DNA from: Azolla caroliniana
Taxonomy: Eukaryota > Polypodiophyta
Direction: 5' to 3'
DNA: 64,000 nt
Assembly: GCA_043228905.1 (NCBI GenBank)
Contig: JBHGNT010000003.1
Coordinates: forward strand, 18,910,001-18,974,000
Shown: one piece after another, positions 11,593 to 22,629 of the stretch
Layout of the letters: every line of letters starts with the position of its first letter
Position numbering within the stretch: the stretch's first letter is position 1
Notes under the pieces: model-generated
Told to the model about the DNA's origin: nothing
The model's input: only the letters and a program-made list of their open reading frames with translations
Database searches by the model: none
Position numbers and translations under genes: made by a program

Positions 11593-12518
11593 TTTTTTGA
11601 TAAACGATTGGTGCATGTAATGCAATGGTCCCCGGTAGTGGATTATCATGCTTTGTTAAAACAAGAATGCCCTATTTGCATAATAGTGGATTGTAAGCAC
11701 ACTTTTTTATGGCCACTTTCATTAGAGTTGATGAGTCAAATGGGTAAAGTGTTGATATCTCCACATGCAAATGTTACAAATAAGTGCAAATTTTGTGTGT
11801 TATGGGATACAAGTTGTAAGAGGCCAGGATGGGTGCGTATGAACACACCTGGTATGAAAAGACTTTCTTTTAAATTGAAGTAGGAGACATTTGCAGGTCA
11901 TTGTTTTGGATGTGGTGAATGGGGTCACTTTATGGTGGAAGGCCATCGTCATTGTCCTTCAACTATAGAGGTTCCTAATGAAGGGAATGGTAAGGAAGGA
12001 GTTGGGATAGATGTTGGTGTGTCAGATATTATGGTTGTTATGGATGAAGAAACATCATCTAGAGCAGGTTATAAAGAGGTCTCACTTCAAGCTTTGGGCC
12101 CTAAGGATAAGGGAACTCAATCTATGGATATGGAAAAACAAAGTTGAGTGGTTATAGAGATTTAAGGGGAAAAAATTGTTGGATAGAGCTAATAGTGATG
12201 TTGTTGTTGACAAAGATTGGCATCAGGTTAAGGGCAAGTCGAAGGGGAAATCAATGAATATGCAACGTAATAGTTTAACCACTACTCGTGAGACTACTTG
12301 GCAAGGTAATTCAAAATGTTCATTGGCAACGACAATTTAGGGATAAGGGATTACCCCTTCATGTTCAATTTGATTTAGTGGGACGGGTTGTAAATTCATT
12401 GAATTCTCGAGGTTTTCGTTAAGCGGGAGGACCTAAACAAAAGATTTTGATAGACAACCCCAAGGATGTGGTGCATGAAAATCCATATGCATCATTGGAA
12501 CATGCTTTGACTAGTTTT
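11593..12518 (+). pseudogene. LINE ORF1 relic (gag-like with zinc knuckle)
   Basis: The first frame (to 11883) carries VMQWSP and continues to a TAG stop. The same frame reopens after it and reads GHCFGCGEWGHF...HCP, a Cys2-His-Cys-like knuckle typical of plant L1-type ORF1 proteins that bind the RNA template. A Lys/Gly-rich tail (DKDWHQVKGKSKGKS) follows after a further frame change near 12145. Stops and shifts make it non-functional. It is cut at its right end by the gypsy LTR at 12519. Confidence 0.6.
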
Positions 12519-12609
12519 TGTTAGGAATAGTACTGAAACAGAGATAAATTAGTACTAAGAGATGCTGATTAGTACTAAGAAGAAAAGAGGGTGCAGAACA
12601 GTCGAGAAA

Positions 12610-12611
<2 letters not shown>

Positions 12612-12683
<72 letters not shown>
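12612..12683. repeat. (AG)n microsatellite inside the gypsy LTR
   Basis: About 36 AG dinucleotides. The LTR copy near 29391-29400 has only a few, so the expansion is local. Confidence 0.95.
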
Positions 12684-12687
<4 letters not shown>

Positions 12688-12903
12688 TGATCATAACAAT
12701 ATATTATGTGAAAGAATATACAAGAATAGCTAGGAGGCTTAAGACTGGTGTTGAACCGATTTTGTTCGAAATAATGCCTTGTGCCTCCTTTTATAGTGTT
12801 CTCAAGAGTACTCCTGAAGTTTCTAGAATGTTCTAGAGAAATCTGGAATATACATCAATTTTCTATAGTAAAACTTAAATGAAAATAATGTCTTTAATAT
12901 TAC

Positions 12904-12965
12904 AATACATAGCCTAATGGTAAAGCCTCGACCCATGTAACATAAGGTCATGGGTTCAAGTCTTG
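12904..12965 (+). ncRNA. tRNA-like sequence (A and B box) embedded in the gypsy LTR
   Basis: TAGCCTAATGGTAAAG resembles a Pol III A box and GGGTTCAAGTCTTGCC a B box, spaced about 35 bp. It is not a complete tRNA. Possibly a SINE head captured by the LTR. Confidence 0.45.
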
Positions 12966-12978
12966 CCATATCATGACA

Positions 12979-13297
12979 CTTTCCCCTTTTTAAAACGACG
13001 AGTGGCACGAGTCGTTTTGGATTGAGAACCCGGTTTTTCTGCATTTTGACAATGGAAGTCTTCAAGAAGAGCACAAGCATTGGTCACATTCTCTATCGGT
13101 TCCCAAGTACGCTCGTTGGGACTATATCCTAGCCAATTGACTAAATAGTAGAGCTTGTTGCGGGCAATCTTGGAATCGAGGCTGGCAGCAACCTTGTACT
13201 CAGGTCCATCTTCAAGTTCGATCGGGGGTGCAGATTGTTTAATACAACCTGGGATGGTGCTATCCTGATAGGGTTTGAGGAGAGAACTATGAAACAC
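12979..13297 (-). pseudogene. Gypsy polyprotein C-terminus with chromodomain
   Basis: The frame reads FHSSLLKPYQDS, then EYKVAASLDSKIARNKLYYLVNWLGYSPNERTWEPIENV. This is a chromodomain of the type found at the integrase C-terminus of chromoviruses, where it can direct integration to chromatin marks. Aromatic cage-like residues (Y, W, W) are visible. It is separated from the integrase core by frameshifts, so the polyprotein is broken. Confidence 0.8.
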
Positions 13298-14199
13298 CGA
13301 TGTATCCGAAGTTGCAGAGGTAGAGCGAGATGAAAAGCGACATCATTAATTTTTCTGATAATACGGAAAGAACCTAATTGCCGATAATCTAACTTCTCGC
13401 ATGGGCGAGTAGTCTTGATGTGTCGTCGTAGTAGCCATACCCGATTGCCAATGTTAAAACTGGATGCAAGCCGATGACGATCTGCGTAAACCTTGTGTGT
13501 TTGTTGAGCGTGCTTTAGATGAATAGATAAATCCACTTGTATCTTGCGTAACCGCTCCAAACGATCCTCTACGCAAGGATTAGTGGGTAACTCTGGAGTT
13601 TCAAATACACACCACCAGGGGTGACAACCCGTATAAGCATAAAATGGTGTAACCTTTGTCGATGAGTGGACAGAGTTATTATATGCAAATTCGGCGAAGT
13701 GGAGAATATCCGCCCAGTCATCTTGATGATAGCTTAGGAAACACCGAAGATACTGCTCCAACGTTTGATTTGTTCATTCTGCTTGGCTGTTTATTTGCAG
13801 GTGGTAGCCAGAGGAGAGGTTACAAGTGACCTTAAGCATTTTAAAGAGGTGCTTCCAGAACTTCAAGACGAACTAGGGTCCACGATCGTTGATTATACCA
13901 TCGGGAAGGCCATGATGCCAACATACTTCACGCATGACAGTTTCGACGGTTTCCTCACTGGAGATTTCCTTAGTACATGGCAGGAAATGGGTCATCTTCG
14001 TATATCGATCTACTATTATTAAGATCGCATCGAATCCCTTAGAGACCGGAAGATCTTTGATGAAATATAGAGCAATGGATTGGCACGACTTGCTTGGAAT
14101 TGGTAATGGTTCTAATAAACCATATGGATGATGCCTTGACGTTTTTGCTCTGAAACATGTATCACAAGTCCGAACAAAATCTTCGACAAATTGTCGCAT
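13298..14199 (-). pseudogene. Gypsy integrase (decayed)
   Basis: Segments 13873-14199 (zinc-binding tail TCDTCFRAKTSRHHPYGLLEPLPIP, then the core) and 13298-13761. In the DDE triad the first Asp appears replaced by Tyr (SIALYFIKDLP where SxDFI is usual). The second is kept (INDRGP). The Glu is followed by an in-frame TGA (AE*TNQTLEQYL, near 13774-13776). The enzyme cannot be active. Confidence 0.8.
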
Positions 14200-14429
14200 A
14201 TGGGGCCACCAGAATGATCATTGTACTAAATCTAATGTTTTGGTACTACCAAAATGCCCAGCTCTATATGTGTCATGATAGTTTTGGACTACTCGAAGGC
14301 GACAAGAACCATTAGGAACATACAACAGTTTCTTAACGAATAGTAATCCATCATGACATTCGAATTGTCGATAATTTGTACCTGGTTGTTGCGACTGTGA
14401 ACAAGATGCTCGAGAGGGATCAATTTGTG

Positions 14430-14888
14430 CTAGAATGGCTTGGGCAAAGCATTTGTCTTCAAGTCCTCACATATGGTATCGATAACGTGGGAATCTAATG
14501 GTATACCGAAGACCCGCGTTGCTTGCAGTCGTGTCGGTCCCAGGATTACTTGCTTTTGGTTATCGAAAGTTGGCTCGCCCGGACGCGGTGCTATATACGT
14601 GCGCCATGATAATGTGTTTGCCTTCCCTTGTTGCTTTCCCGGACGATATGTAATTTTGAAGTCGAAACAATTGAGGAATTGGGCCCACCGAGCTTGACGT
14701 CGATTTAACACACGAGCATTCTGAAAGTAGGCAAGGTTTTTGTGATCACTGAATACGATGACTTGATGAGAAGATCCCTCTAGATAATGCCTCCATTGCG
14801 TAAAAGAGTCCACTATTGCTAATAGCTCCTTATCATGAAGATTCCTTTCGAGGAAATGACATAGCCCAGAAATTCTACCAAGTTGCAC
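14430..14888 (-). pseudogene. Gypsy RNase H domain (decayed)
   Basis: Reads [27 protein letters not shown], then FSDHKNLAYFQNARVLNRRQARWAQFL and FKITYRPGKQQGKANTLSWR, where the usual terminal motif is ADALSR. A frame break separates it from the RT frame at 14936. Confidence 0.85.
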
Positions 14889-14935
14889 TTGAAACTACAT
14901 TTTTCCAACTTTGCATAAAGACCATGTTCTTGAAG

Positions 14936-15667
14936 TCATTTTAGTACTAACAGTACATGGGAATAATGCTCTTCTTGGGTCTTCGAATAAACCAGTAGAT
15001 CATCCAAATAGATGATGAAACAAACATCCAAGAGATCTTGGAATATATCATTTGCCATGTGCTCGAAGACTGCTGGCGCATTAGTGAGGCCGAATGGCAT
15101 GACCGTATACTCGAAGTGCCCATATCTGGTGTGAAACATGATCTTCCATTCATCTCCTGGTCGGATCCGTGCGAGGTTATATGCTCCTCGTAAGTCGATG
15201 TTTGTGAAGAACCTTGCACCATTGATCCGTTCTAAAAGACTTGAGATAAGGGGAAGTGTGTACCTATTCTTGATGGTGACCTTTTTCAAGCCACGGTAAT
15301 CTACGACGAGTTGAAGTGATCCATCCTTTTTCTTGACGAAGAAAATGGGTGTGCCAGCTGGAGATTTTGAATGTTGAATGAAACCATTTGCCAAATTCTC
15401 CTCTATATAGGCTCGAAGGACTTCTAGCTCGGTTGGTGACAAATTGTAGATCGGTCCCCATGGTGGCTCTTTTCCCAGTTGTAAATCGATGGGGCAATCA
15501 TCCGATCGATGGTGAGGAAGCATATTAGCTCGTACTTTATCGAACACATCAGCATAATGAGGATACTTCTCTGGAAGTTGAACAGTGGACTCCTCTTTAT
15601 TGATACTGGAGGGGTTTACTGATATTGCGAAGAGAAACATTTCTTCCTTGTGTCCTTCCTCACGCAA
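14936..15667 (-). pseudogene. Gypsy reverse transcriptase domain
   Basis: A long open stretch with FFVKKKDGSLQLVVDYRGLK, then NIDLRGAYN, MPFGLTNAPAVFEHMAND and the polymerase box IIYLDDLLVYSK. This is the canonical order of Ty3/gypsy RT fingers and palm. The domain itself is nearly intact; the surrounding polyprotein is shifted and has stops. Confidence 0.9.
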
Positions 15668-15763
15668 CTGATGTAGCGAAATGGTTGCAATATTATGAGT
15701 AGATCCTCGAGTTTGTTGACACCGTATATATGTTGTTCTCCAATCTATGGTTGGGTTATGTAA

Positions 15764-16135
15764 TTAGAACCATGGTAATCCCAAAACAATGGGATGTTCT
15801 GGGATACTAATTATATTAAATGATACTACACACGCTAAGTTATCTAGGACAATATTAACAGGTTCTAACTCTTCTATAATATTCCTAGAAGCAATGGGAC
15901 GACCATCAATGACTACTATAGAGGCTGGACATGGGAGTTTCTTTAGGGATATCTGATGAGCTTGGGCAAAATTCCTATCCATGAAGCAAGAGTTGGCTCT
16001 GGAATCTAAGAGTGCTAAGACATGTACTGGAGGAGTACTTTTAGTACTAACCATTACTTGAGCTAAGAACACATTGCTGACTTGCGTAGAGGAAATGGAA
16101 CCACTAATGGGTTGCACAAATCTAGGGCTGTCCAA
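15764..16135 (-). pseudogene. Gypsy aspartic protease (active-site mutant)
   Basis: Reads PVHVLALLDSRANSCFMDRNFA. The retroviral-type protease motif is D-S/T-G-A; here the Gly is Arg (DSRA), which should abolish catalysis. It ends GLPWF, the usual start of the linker to RT. Confidence 0.8.
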
Positions 16136-16273
16136 CCAAACGGCTCCTATTCTGGCTAGACTTAATCGGATAACTCTTCTTCTAGTTGACTAAGGATTTC
16201 AAATTTGTTTGAAAGGCTTGGGCTATTAGAACTATCACACACACCTAGGGAAATAGACTCAGGTTTAGTACTA

Positions 16274-17088
16274 TTAGTATTTGCGATTATTTGATTTACT
16301 TGCCTTTTTGGCCAATGGGGACAGTTCATTGCAATATGCCCTGGTCCACCACAATAAACACATAATCGATTTGCCCTGCGTCATTGCTTTTCTTCTTTCG
16401 ATTTCCATTGGAGTCGGAGTATTTGTTGGAGACGTATTGAATGACCTCCTTGGGAAAGGCTTTGCTATGATCGAAGCATAGGTGGGCTCCGATCTTGTCC
16501 TTGGCATTTGGAACTGACATTCTGAACGTTGTTTGAAGAGGTAGTTATCGCATCGCATCGCACCGCACGACTGATTGCTTCTGTCAATGACTTTGGCTCC
16601 TCGGGGAAAGTTAAGAGTAAATCTTTAACATCATTACGTAGGCCAAAATGAAATTGCTCCATTAATGCCTGGCCATCCTAGGTAATATCGGTGGCAAGAA
16701 GACGGAAATTTGCAGCATAAGCTGAGGCCGGCCGCTCACCTTGGTGCAATCTCCGGATTTCGTTGATTGCTGTTCTAACACTGTCGATATCTCAAAAATA
16801 GGCTTTAAGCTCAGTAATAAACTCTTTGAAATTATTTAACAAGGGGGAATTTTTTTCTAGCAGGGGGGCGAACCATGCCAAAGTCGTGCCACTAAGTAGA
16901 GTGCCTACTAGTCCCACTCGTGATGCATCGGTGGGATATCGAGAAGGATGCATTTGAATGACTAATCGTTCCTGATTAACGAATCCATCGAATTTGATGG
17001 GAAGGCCGATCTTGGGTTCTTTATGAATCCCTTGCATCGCTACTATGGTTGCTTCGAGTTGTTGTACACGTTGTCGTGAAAAATCCAT
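16274..17088 (-). pseudogene. Gypsy gag (decayed)
   Basis: Starts at a true ATG (17088): MDFSRQRVQQLEATIVAMQ, a coiled-coil-like N-terminus, followed by PIKFDGF and WFAPLLEKNSPLLNNFKEFI, typical Retrotrans_gag text. It continues after frame changes (MEQFHFGLRNDVKDLLLTFP). The zinc knuckle CVYCGGPGHIAMNCP-like text survives only in shifted frames near 16330-16370. The stretch 17089-17397 looks like 5' leader (TC-rich). Confidence 0.75.
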
Positions 17089-17397
17089 CACTAAATGCGG
17101 ATCATGAGGCGGAACCGCTGGGGTTCCGAACCAGAAGGATTTGAAGTTTGCACTAGTTTTAGCGAGAAAGGATTTAAGATATATTGAGAGAGAGAGATTG
17201 AGATTAAGATTCCAATTTTGAAACAGATTGAGAAAGATTAAAATGGAGAGAGAGATTAAGATTGAACTCTTGACTTTAGACTTTCGATTTGAAGAGTAGG
17301 ATATATCATCAATTGGATAACGAATTTTCTTACTTTTAATTTCTTGATTAATATATATCTCCCCTTTGATCTTTTTCAACCACTCTTTTATAGACAC

Positions 17398-17676
17398 TGT
17401 CGTGAAAATACGACGAGGACATGTGAACTTGAGGCAGGACCCCGGGGCCTTAGACCAGAGGACATCACATTCGTGCTTTTATATTTTTAACAATTAACGA
17501 AAATAAGAAATTTAATCATTTTCATTAACAAAGGAAAAGAAATTACAATATGTCCCAAGATTGGGATTCAGAAGTTTTAGGTTTACTAAGATTAATAGAA
17601 AAGAAAAATTAGGGGTTTTGAGAGATATGGCTTCCGTAGGGAAAATTAGGGTTTTTGGCTTCCGTAAGGAAATTAG
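17398..17676 (-). mobile_element. Left (3') LTR of element X, first part
   Basis: Starts TGTCGTGAAAATACGACGAG, matching 25661 onward. Interrupted at 17676 by copia-1 and resumes at 23097. Whole LTR about 837 bp. Confidence 0.75.
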
Positions 17677-18125
17677 TGTTAAGAAAACGTGAAGAAGGCA
17701 CTCGGGCTCTTCTTATGTGCGCGGCGGATCGTGGTGTGCTAGATCGTTTAGTGCTCAAACACAGAAGGAGAAAGGAAAAGGGGACTTACCTCTGTAGTAG
17801 CAAAATGGTTTTCTTCTATTACATGTAGAGCTCAACTTGCTCTCGTCAGTCTTCTGGTCTCTCACTGTCTCTCAGAGTTCTCTACTCACTATTCTCTGTT
17901 TTTTCTTACTGCTTACTTCCTATTCACTCTCACTTACTTTTACCTAAGTCATAAGTTATTACACATGCAGCTAATTAGCTGTCAGTCGCTAAATAGCTGT
18001 CAGTAGCTAATTAGCTGTCAGTAGCTAATTAGCTGTTTCTCCTTTATGTTCACAAGTAGCTAAATAACTACTATAGCTTATTTCCCAATAAGCATCGCAT
18101 ACCATGTTGAGCTTGCTTCTCAACA
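17677..18125 (-). repeat. Copia-1 3' LTR
   Basis: 449 bp. Contains GCTAATTAGCTGTCAGTA-type 18-bp tandem units, one fewer than the partner LTR. Confidence 0.95.
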
Positions 18126-18143
18126 CTCCCCCTCAAGCTCAAC

Positions 18144-21100
18144 TTATCCTTTCTTGGGGTTATCTACAACTTCTTTTTCATGATGCTTTTCAACCATCAT
18201 ATCAATGTCTACAACTCCCATCATGTTCCGAAACTGTGTATGCTTTTCCACACTCAATCCCTTTGTGAGAATATCAACAACCTGCTGATTTGTATTCACA
18301 TACACCAGATCAACTTCTCCTTCAATCACTTTTTCTCTAACAAAGTGATAATGCACTTCAATGTGCTTTGTTCTTGCATGGAACACAGGGTTCTTTGCAA
18401 GTTGAATGCTGCTGATGTTGTCACACCAGATTGTGACAGTACCGTCTATATACTCTCCCAAATCAGCAAGCAATCTTCTAATCCATACCTCTTCACAAGT
18501 GGCTATGGCAGCTCCTCTGTACTCAGCTTCAGTACTAGACAATGCAACAGTAGCCTGTTTCTTGCTACTCCATGAAATACCTGCACTTCCCAATGTAAAG
18601 ATATATCCACTTGTGGATCTCCTGTCTGTTTGGCTTCCAGCCCAATCAACATCTGTATATCCTTCCAGATTTATGTCCAAATCAGCCCTGTAAAACAATC
18701 CATAGTTCTGAGTAGCTTTTACATACCTCAGAATTCTTCTAATGCAGTCCAAATGTGGCTTTGTTGGCTGTTGCATAAACTGGCTGACTAATCCAACAAC
18801 ATAGCTCAAATCAGGTCTTGTTATAGTCAAATAAATAAGGCTGCCCACCATAGACCTGTACATGTTTACATCTTCTATCTTGGCTCCCAAATCAGCCCTC
18901 AACTTGCAGTTTTTATCAAGTGGTACAGCAATAGGTTTGCATCCAAGCATACCATACTTTTTCAACATAGTTGTTGCATACTGTTTTTGCAACATACATA
19001 TACCACTTTCAGATCTGATGATTTCAATACCAAGAAAATATCTCAGATCTCCCAAATCTTTCATATGAAACTGCATTTCCAGATTTTTTTTCAACTTTCT
19101 TATTTCATCCACGGAATCTCCTCCAATAATCAAATCATCTACATAAATCAGAATAATAACAATGCAATCATTTTCACTTTTTACATACAAAGAAGGATCA
19201 GCTTTTGACATTTTGAAACCAAGATTTTTCAGAGAATCTGAAAGTTCTCTGTGCCATGCTCTTGGTGCCTGTTTCAGTCCATAGAGAGCTTTTTTCAACT
19301 TACATACATAATCAGGTTGTTTCTTATCTTCAAAACCTGGTGGTTGACTCATATACACTTCTTCTTCCAAGTTACCATGTAAAAAAGCATTTTTTACATC
19401 CATGTGATGCAAAATCCATTTTTTGGCTGCTCCTACAGCAAGTAGTGTTCTCAAGGTTGCCATCTTTGCAACCGGTGCAAAAGTCTCATCATAATCAATC
19501 CCTTGCATCTGAGCATATCCTTTTGCAACCAATCTTGCTTCATGTCTACTTACATTCCCATTGGAGTCATGCTTTGTCTTGTAGACCCATTTGCAGCCTA
19601 CCACATTTTTCTCTTTTGGTAACTTCACTAAATCCCACGTTTTGTTCTCAGCCAATGCATCAATCTCTTCTTGCATTGCATCCATCCATTTCTTCTCAGA
19701 TTTTGCTTCTTCAAAGCTGTTTGGGTCAGGGATCTGTACCACCTTAGACATATATGCATAGTGCATAGCCATATATGTATCATACCCAAATCTTTCCACA
19801 GTCTTTTTCTCTCTATCTGATCTTCTCAGTTTCTGATTTGCATTCTTTATTGCCTTTTCCATACCAGGGATTTTCATTTCCTGTATTCCAAGGAAATCAT
19901 CGAAAGACATATCTGAATCTTCATCTTCCATGTTTTTTGATAGGTCATCCGGGATTTCATACTCTGGCATTTTCTGTTTTCCTTTTTTGTCATCAGATTT
20001 TTTCTGTCCAGTTTTTCCACTCCATGAATTTGAATCAGATTTACCATCTGAGCTTTTTGATGGTCCAGAACATTCTGTTGATGTTGGACTTTGATGTCCA
20101 ACCTTGTCTCCATCTCTGTGACAGTCTTCTACATTTTCTGATCTGTCTTTGTCTTCATTTTGACAGTCTTCATCAGTCTCTAGATTCTGTTTTGGGCTGT
20201 ACCAACTAGCCAACTCATCAAATATCACATCTCGACTTGTCACAATCTTTTTAGTCACAGGGTTATAACATTTGTACCCTTTTTGTTCTTCTGAATATCC
20301 AACAAAGATACATTTTTCTGCTTTTGGATCCAACTTACTTCTTACTTCTGCAGGCACATGTACATATGCAAGGCATCCAAACACTTTCAAGTGTTGTAAG
20401 CTAGGCTTCCTGCCATAAAAACACTCTTCAGGAGTTGCCTCATGTACTCCTGATGTAATACATCTATTTAAAATGTAATTTGCTGTATTTACAGCTTCTG
20501 CCCAATAGTATAATGGCATGTTCTTCTCAGTCATCATTGCCCTTGCTATGTTCACCAAAGTTCTGTTTTTCCTCTCAGCAACTCCATTTTGCTGTGGAGT
20601 ATATCGGCATGTGAACTGTCTTCTTATTCCCTGATTACACAAAAAATCAGAAAATTCATTGGAGAAATACTCTCCTCCTCCATCAGATCTCAAACATTTT
20701 ATCCTAGTACCAGCCTGCTTTTCTACCATGCATTTAAACTTACGAAAATAGTCAAATACTTCACTTTTCTCCTTCATGAAGTACACCCATGTCTTCCGTG
20801 AACAATCATCAATAAATGTAACATAAAATTTGCATCCACCAATAGATGCATTCTTTGTTGGTCCCCATACATCTGTATGTACCAAATCCAACAGATTTTT
20901 GCTTACATGTCTCTCATGAGGGAATGGCAACCTGTTTTGCTTACCATATTGACATGCTTCACATACTTTTCCCATTTCACACTTTTTCAAGTTTGGCAGT
21001 CCAGCCACTGCATCTTTTCTCAACATATTCTTTAATGTTTGCATACTTATATGGCCAATCCTTTTATGCCACATTTCCACATCTAAGATTACACTCGTTC

Positions 21101-22490
21101 CATTTGCAAACATGGCTGAAATCTGTTTGGGCATTTCTACATCCAAGATAAACATTCTTCCTTGTCTCTTCCCTTTTGCAATGAGCTTCCCATTCTTTTC
21201 TATATAGCATCCACTTGGCTTAAACTTTACTTGCATACCTTGCTCTACTATCTGTCCAACAGAAATCAGATTCTTAGCAAGATTTGGAACATGCATCACA
21301 TCCAACATATACTTGGTTTTTCCTCTTTCTTCCCACAATGGGATATCTCCAACATGTTTTATTTGGTGAGTTGTGTCATCACCTGTTTGTACATAACCAG
21401 GAACCTCTGGTTCTCTTAAACTCTCAAACCAATTTGCATGTCCAGTCATATGGTTAGATGCCCCCGAGTCTACATACCACGTAAACTCTTCATTACATTT
21501 CTGTGAGCTTTCAGCCACTGCTGCTATCTCATGTTGCACTACAAAAACACCTTCCTTTTCACAATCTTCACTAGTAGAGGCATAGTTACTCTGTTGTCCT
21601 TTTCCTCTTTTCTCATCATTTTGTTTCTTGTAACATTCAGCCTGTGTATGGCCTGGTTTACCACAATACCAGCAGCCATCATCATTTACATAAGTTTGCT
21701 TACCTCTACCTCGGTTGCTCCCCCTGCCTCTGTTGTTGTTTCCTCCTCTATGAGCTTGTTGTCCTCTTCCTTGAAAGCCATTATTATTGGTTCTTCCTGA
21801 GCCAAATCTTCCATGGCCTCTTCCTCGGCCTCTTCCGGCATTATTATAGAGGGCTTGCCCCTCGTTCTCTGAGTTTCCTTTATTTGCATCATCCATCTGA
21901 TTCCTTTCCTCTACCACAAGCATTGAGACCAGATCTGAAAAACTTGGGATACTATCCCTTGTGAGCATAGAAGTTTTAAAACTCTTGTATTGAGGTCCTA
22001 AGCCTCTTAAGCATATTTCCACTTTGTCATCATCTTCTATCTTCACATTGATAGAAGCAAGTGATTCACATATACTCTTGATTTTTAGGGCATACTCATT
22101 TATTGACATCTTACCTTTTTCTAAGGTATTTAGCTCAGTCTTCAACTGTAGCTTTCTAGCTTTTGTGTTTACTGCAAACAGTTTTACCAAACTGTCCCAA
22201 GCTTCTTTTGGGAGCATAGCATCCTGTATGTGCCCAAGCATCGAATCTGAGATGCTAAGTGAGAGCCAATGCATTACCTTCCTTGCCCCTTGATTCCAAT
22301 CTTTGAATGCTTTAATCTGTGCTGCTGTGGCATTTTCTTCTGGGATCTCCGGAGCCTCTTCTAGGTCTCCTTCAATGTAATCCCAGTATCCTTTCCCCAT
22401 TAGGAAATTTGTCATTCTAAATTTCCACGCCGGGAAATTGTTTTTATCTAGTTTCTTTGTAACTATTTGGCCCGCATTCTCTGCAGCCAT
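18144..22490 (-). CDS. Copia-1 gag-pol polyprotein
   Basis: 1448 codons from the ATG at 22490 (the frame is open to 22502, but that codon is TTG). Order: gag of the UBN2/DUF4219 type (to about 220), Arg-Gly-rich linker, zinc knuckle CWYCGKPGHTQAEC (about 275), protease WYVDSGASNHM (about 340), GAG-pre-integrase HH-CC motif (CEACQYGKQ), integrase core (HTDVWGP ... RSDGGGEYF ... QQNGVAERKNRT, so D, D and E are present), RT with YVDD (about 1116-1119), and RNase H with DVDWAGS, SSTEAEY and WCDN. No stop or frameshift. The product is processed into particles that reverse-transcribe and integrate the element. Its codon use is AT-rich, like the surroundings. Confidence 0.95.
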   Translation of the reverse strand: MAAENAGQIVTKKLDKNNFPAWKFRMTNFLMGKGYWDYIEGDLEEAPEIPEENATAAQIKAFKDWNQGARKVMHWLSLSISDSMLGHIQDAMLPKEAWDSLVKLFAVNTKARKLQLKTELNTLEKGKMSINEYALKIKSICESLASINVKIEDDDKVEICLRGLGPQYKSFKTSMLTRDSIPSFSDLVSMLVVEERNQMDDANKGNSENEGQALYNNAGRGRGRGHGRFGSGRTNNNGFQGRGQQAHRGGNNNRGRGSNRGRGKQTYVNDDGCWYCGKPGHTQAECYKKQNDEKRGKGQQSNYASTSEDCEKEGVFVVQHEIAAVAESSQKCNEEFTWYVDSGASNHMTGHANWFESLREPEVPGYVQTGDDTTHQIKHVGDIPLWEERGKTKYMLDVMHVPNLAKNLISVGQIVEQGMQVKFKPSGCYIEKNGKLIAKGKRQGRMFILDVEMPKQISAMFANGTSVILDVEMWHKRIGHISMQTLKNMLRKDAVAGLPNLKKCEMGKVCEACQYGKQNRLPFPHERHVSKNLLDLVHTDVWGPTKNASIGGCKFYVTFIDDCSRKTWVYFMKEKSEVFDYFRKFKCMVEKQAGTRIKCLRSDGGGEYFSNEFSDFLCNQGIRRQFTCRYTPQQNGVAERKNRTLVNIARAMMTEKNMPLYYWAEAVNTANYILNRCITSGVHEATPEECFYGRKPSLQHLKVFGCLAYVHVPAEVRSKLDPKAEKCIFVGYSEEQKGYKCYNPVTKKIVTSRDVIFDELASWYSPKQNLETDEDCQNEDKDRSENVEDCHRDGDKVGHQSPTSTECSGPSKSSDGKSDSNSWSGKTGQKKSDDKKGKQKMPEYEIPDDLSKNMEDEDSDMSFDDFLGIQEMKIPGMEKAIKNANQKLRRSDREKKTVERFGYDTYMAMHYAYMSKVVQIPDPNSFEEAKSEKKWMDAMQEEIDALAENKTWDLVKLPKEKNVVGCKWVYKTKHDSNGNVSRHEARLVAKGYAQMQGIDYDETFAPVAKMATLRTLLAVGAAKKWILHHMDVKNAFLHGNLEEEVYMSQPPGFEDKKQPDYVCKLKKALYGLKQAPRAWHRELSDSLKNLGFKMSKADPSLYVKSENDCIVIILIYVDDLIIGGDSVDEIRKLKKNLEMQFHMKDLGDLRYFLGIEIIRSESGICMLQKQYATTMLKKYGMLGCKPIAVPLDKNCKLRADLGAKIEDVNMYRSMVGSLIYLTITRPDLSYVVGLVSQFMQQPTKPHLDCIRRILRYVKATQNYGLFYRADLDINLEGYTDVDWAGSQTDRRSTSGYIFTLGSAGISWSSKKQATVALSSTEAEYRGAAIATCEEVWIRRLLADLGEYIDGTVTIWCDNISSIQLAKNPVFHARTKHIEVHYHFVREKVIEGEVDLVYVNTNQQVVDILTKGLSVEKHTQFRNMMGVVDIDMMVEKHHEKEVVDNPKKG

Positions 22491-22616
22491 TATCTCTTCC
22501 AAACTAGGTTTTCTGTTACAATTACTTCAACAAGTAACTTTTTGATTCAGATAAGCAAACAGAGAAATACCTTTCTCAGATCTATGCACTTTTGTACTCT
22601 TCTTTATGAGCAACTC

Positions 22617-22628
22617 TGCTCTGATACC
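22617..22628 (-). other. Copia-1 primer binding site
   Basis: TGGTATCAGAGC on the minus strand, complementary to the 3' end of initiator tRNA-Met, one base from the LTR end. Confidence 0.9.
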
Positions 22629-22629
22629 A

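Larger units (their letters stand above)
12519..12978 (-). mobile_element. 3' LTR of a Ty3/gypsy chromovirus
   Basis: The segment starts TGTTAGGAATAG and ends ATCATGACA. To its right is the reverse complement of a polypurine tract (CTTTCCCCTTTT, 12979-12990), as expected upstream of a 3' LTR in a minus-strand element. It includes an (AG)n tract (12612-12683). A tRNA-like stretch (12904-12965) lies at the LTR start in element orientation. A truncated copy of this LTR is at 29294-29520. Confidence 0.8.

Noticed and set aside
12591-12836. ORF with poly Arg-Glu
   Set aside because: Translation of the (AG)n microsatellite in the gypsy LTR. The same applies to 57427-57671 and 29713-29940.
18180-22293. 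Numerous plus-strand ORFs, up to 163 codons
   Set aside because: Antisense shadows of the copia-1 polyprotein.
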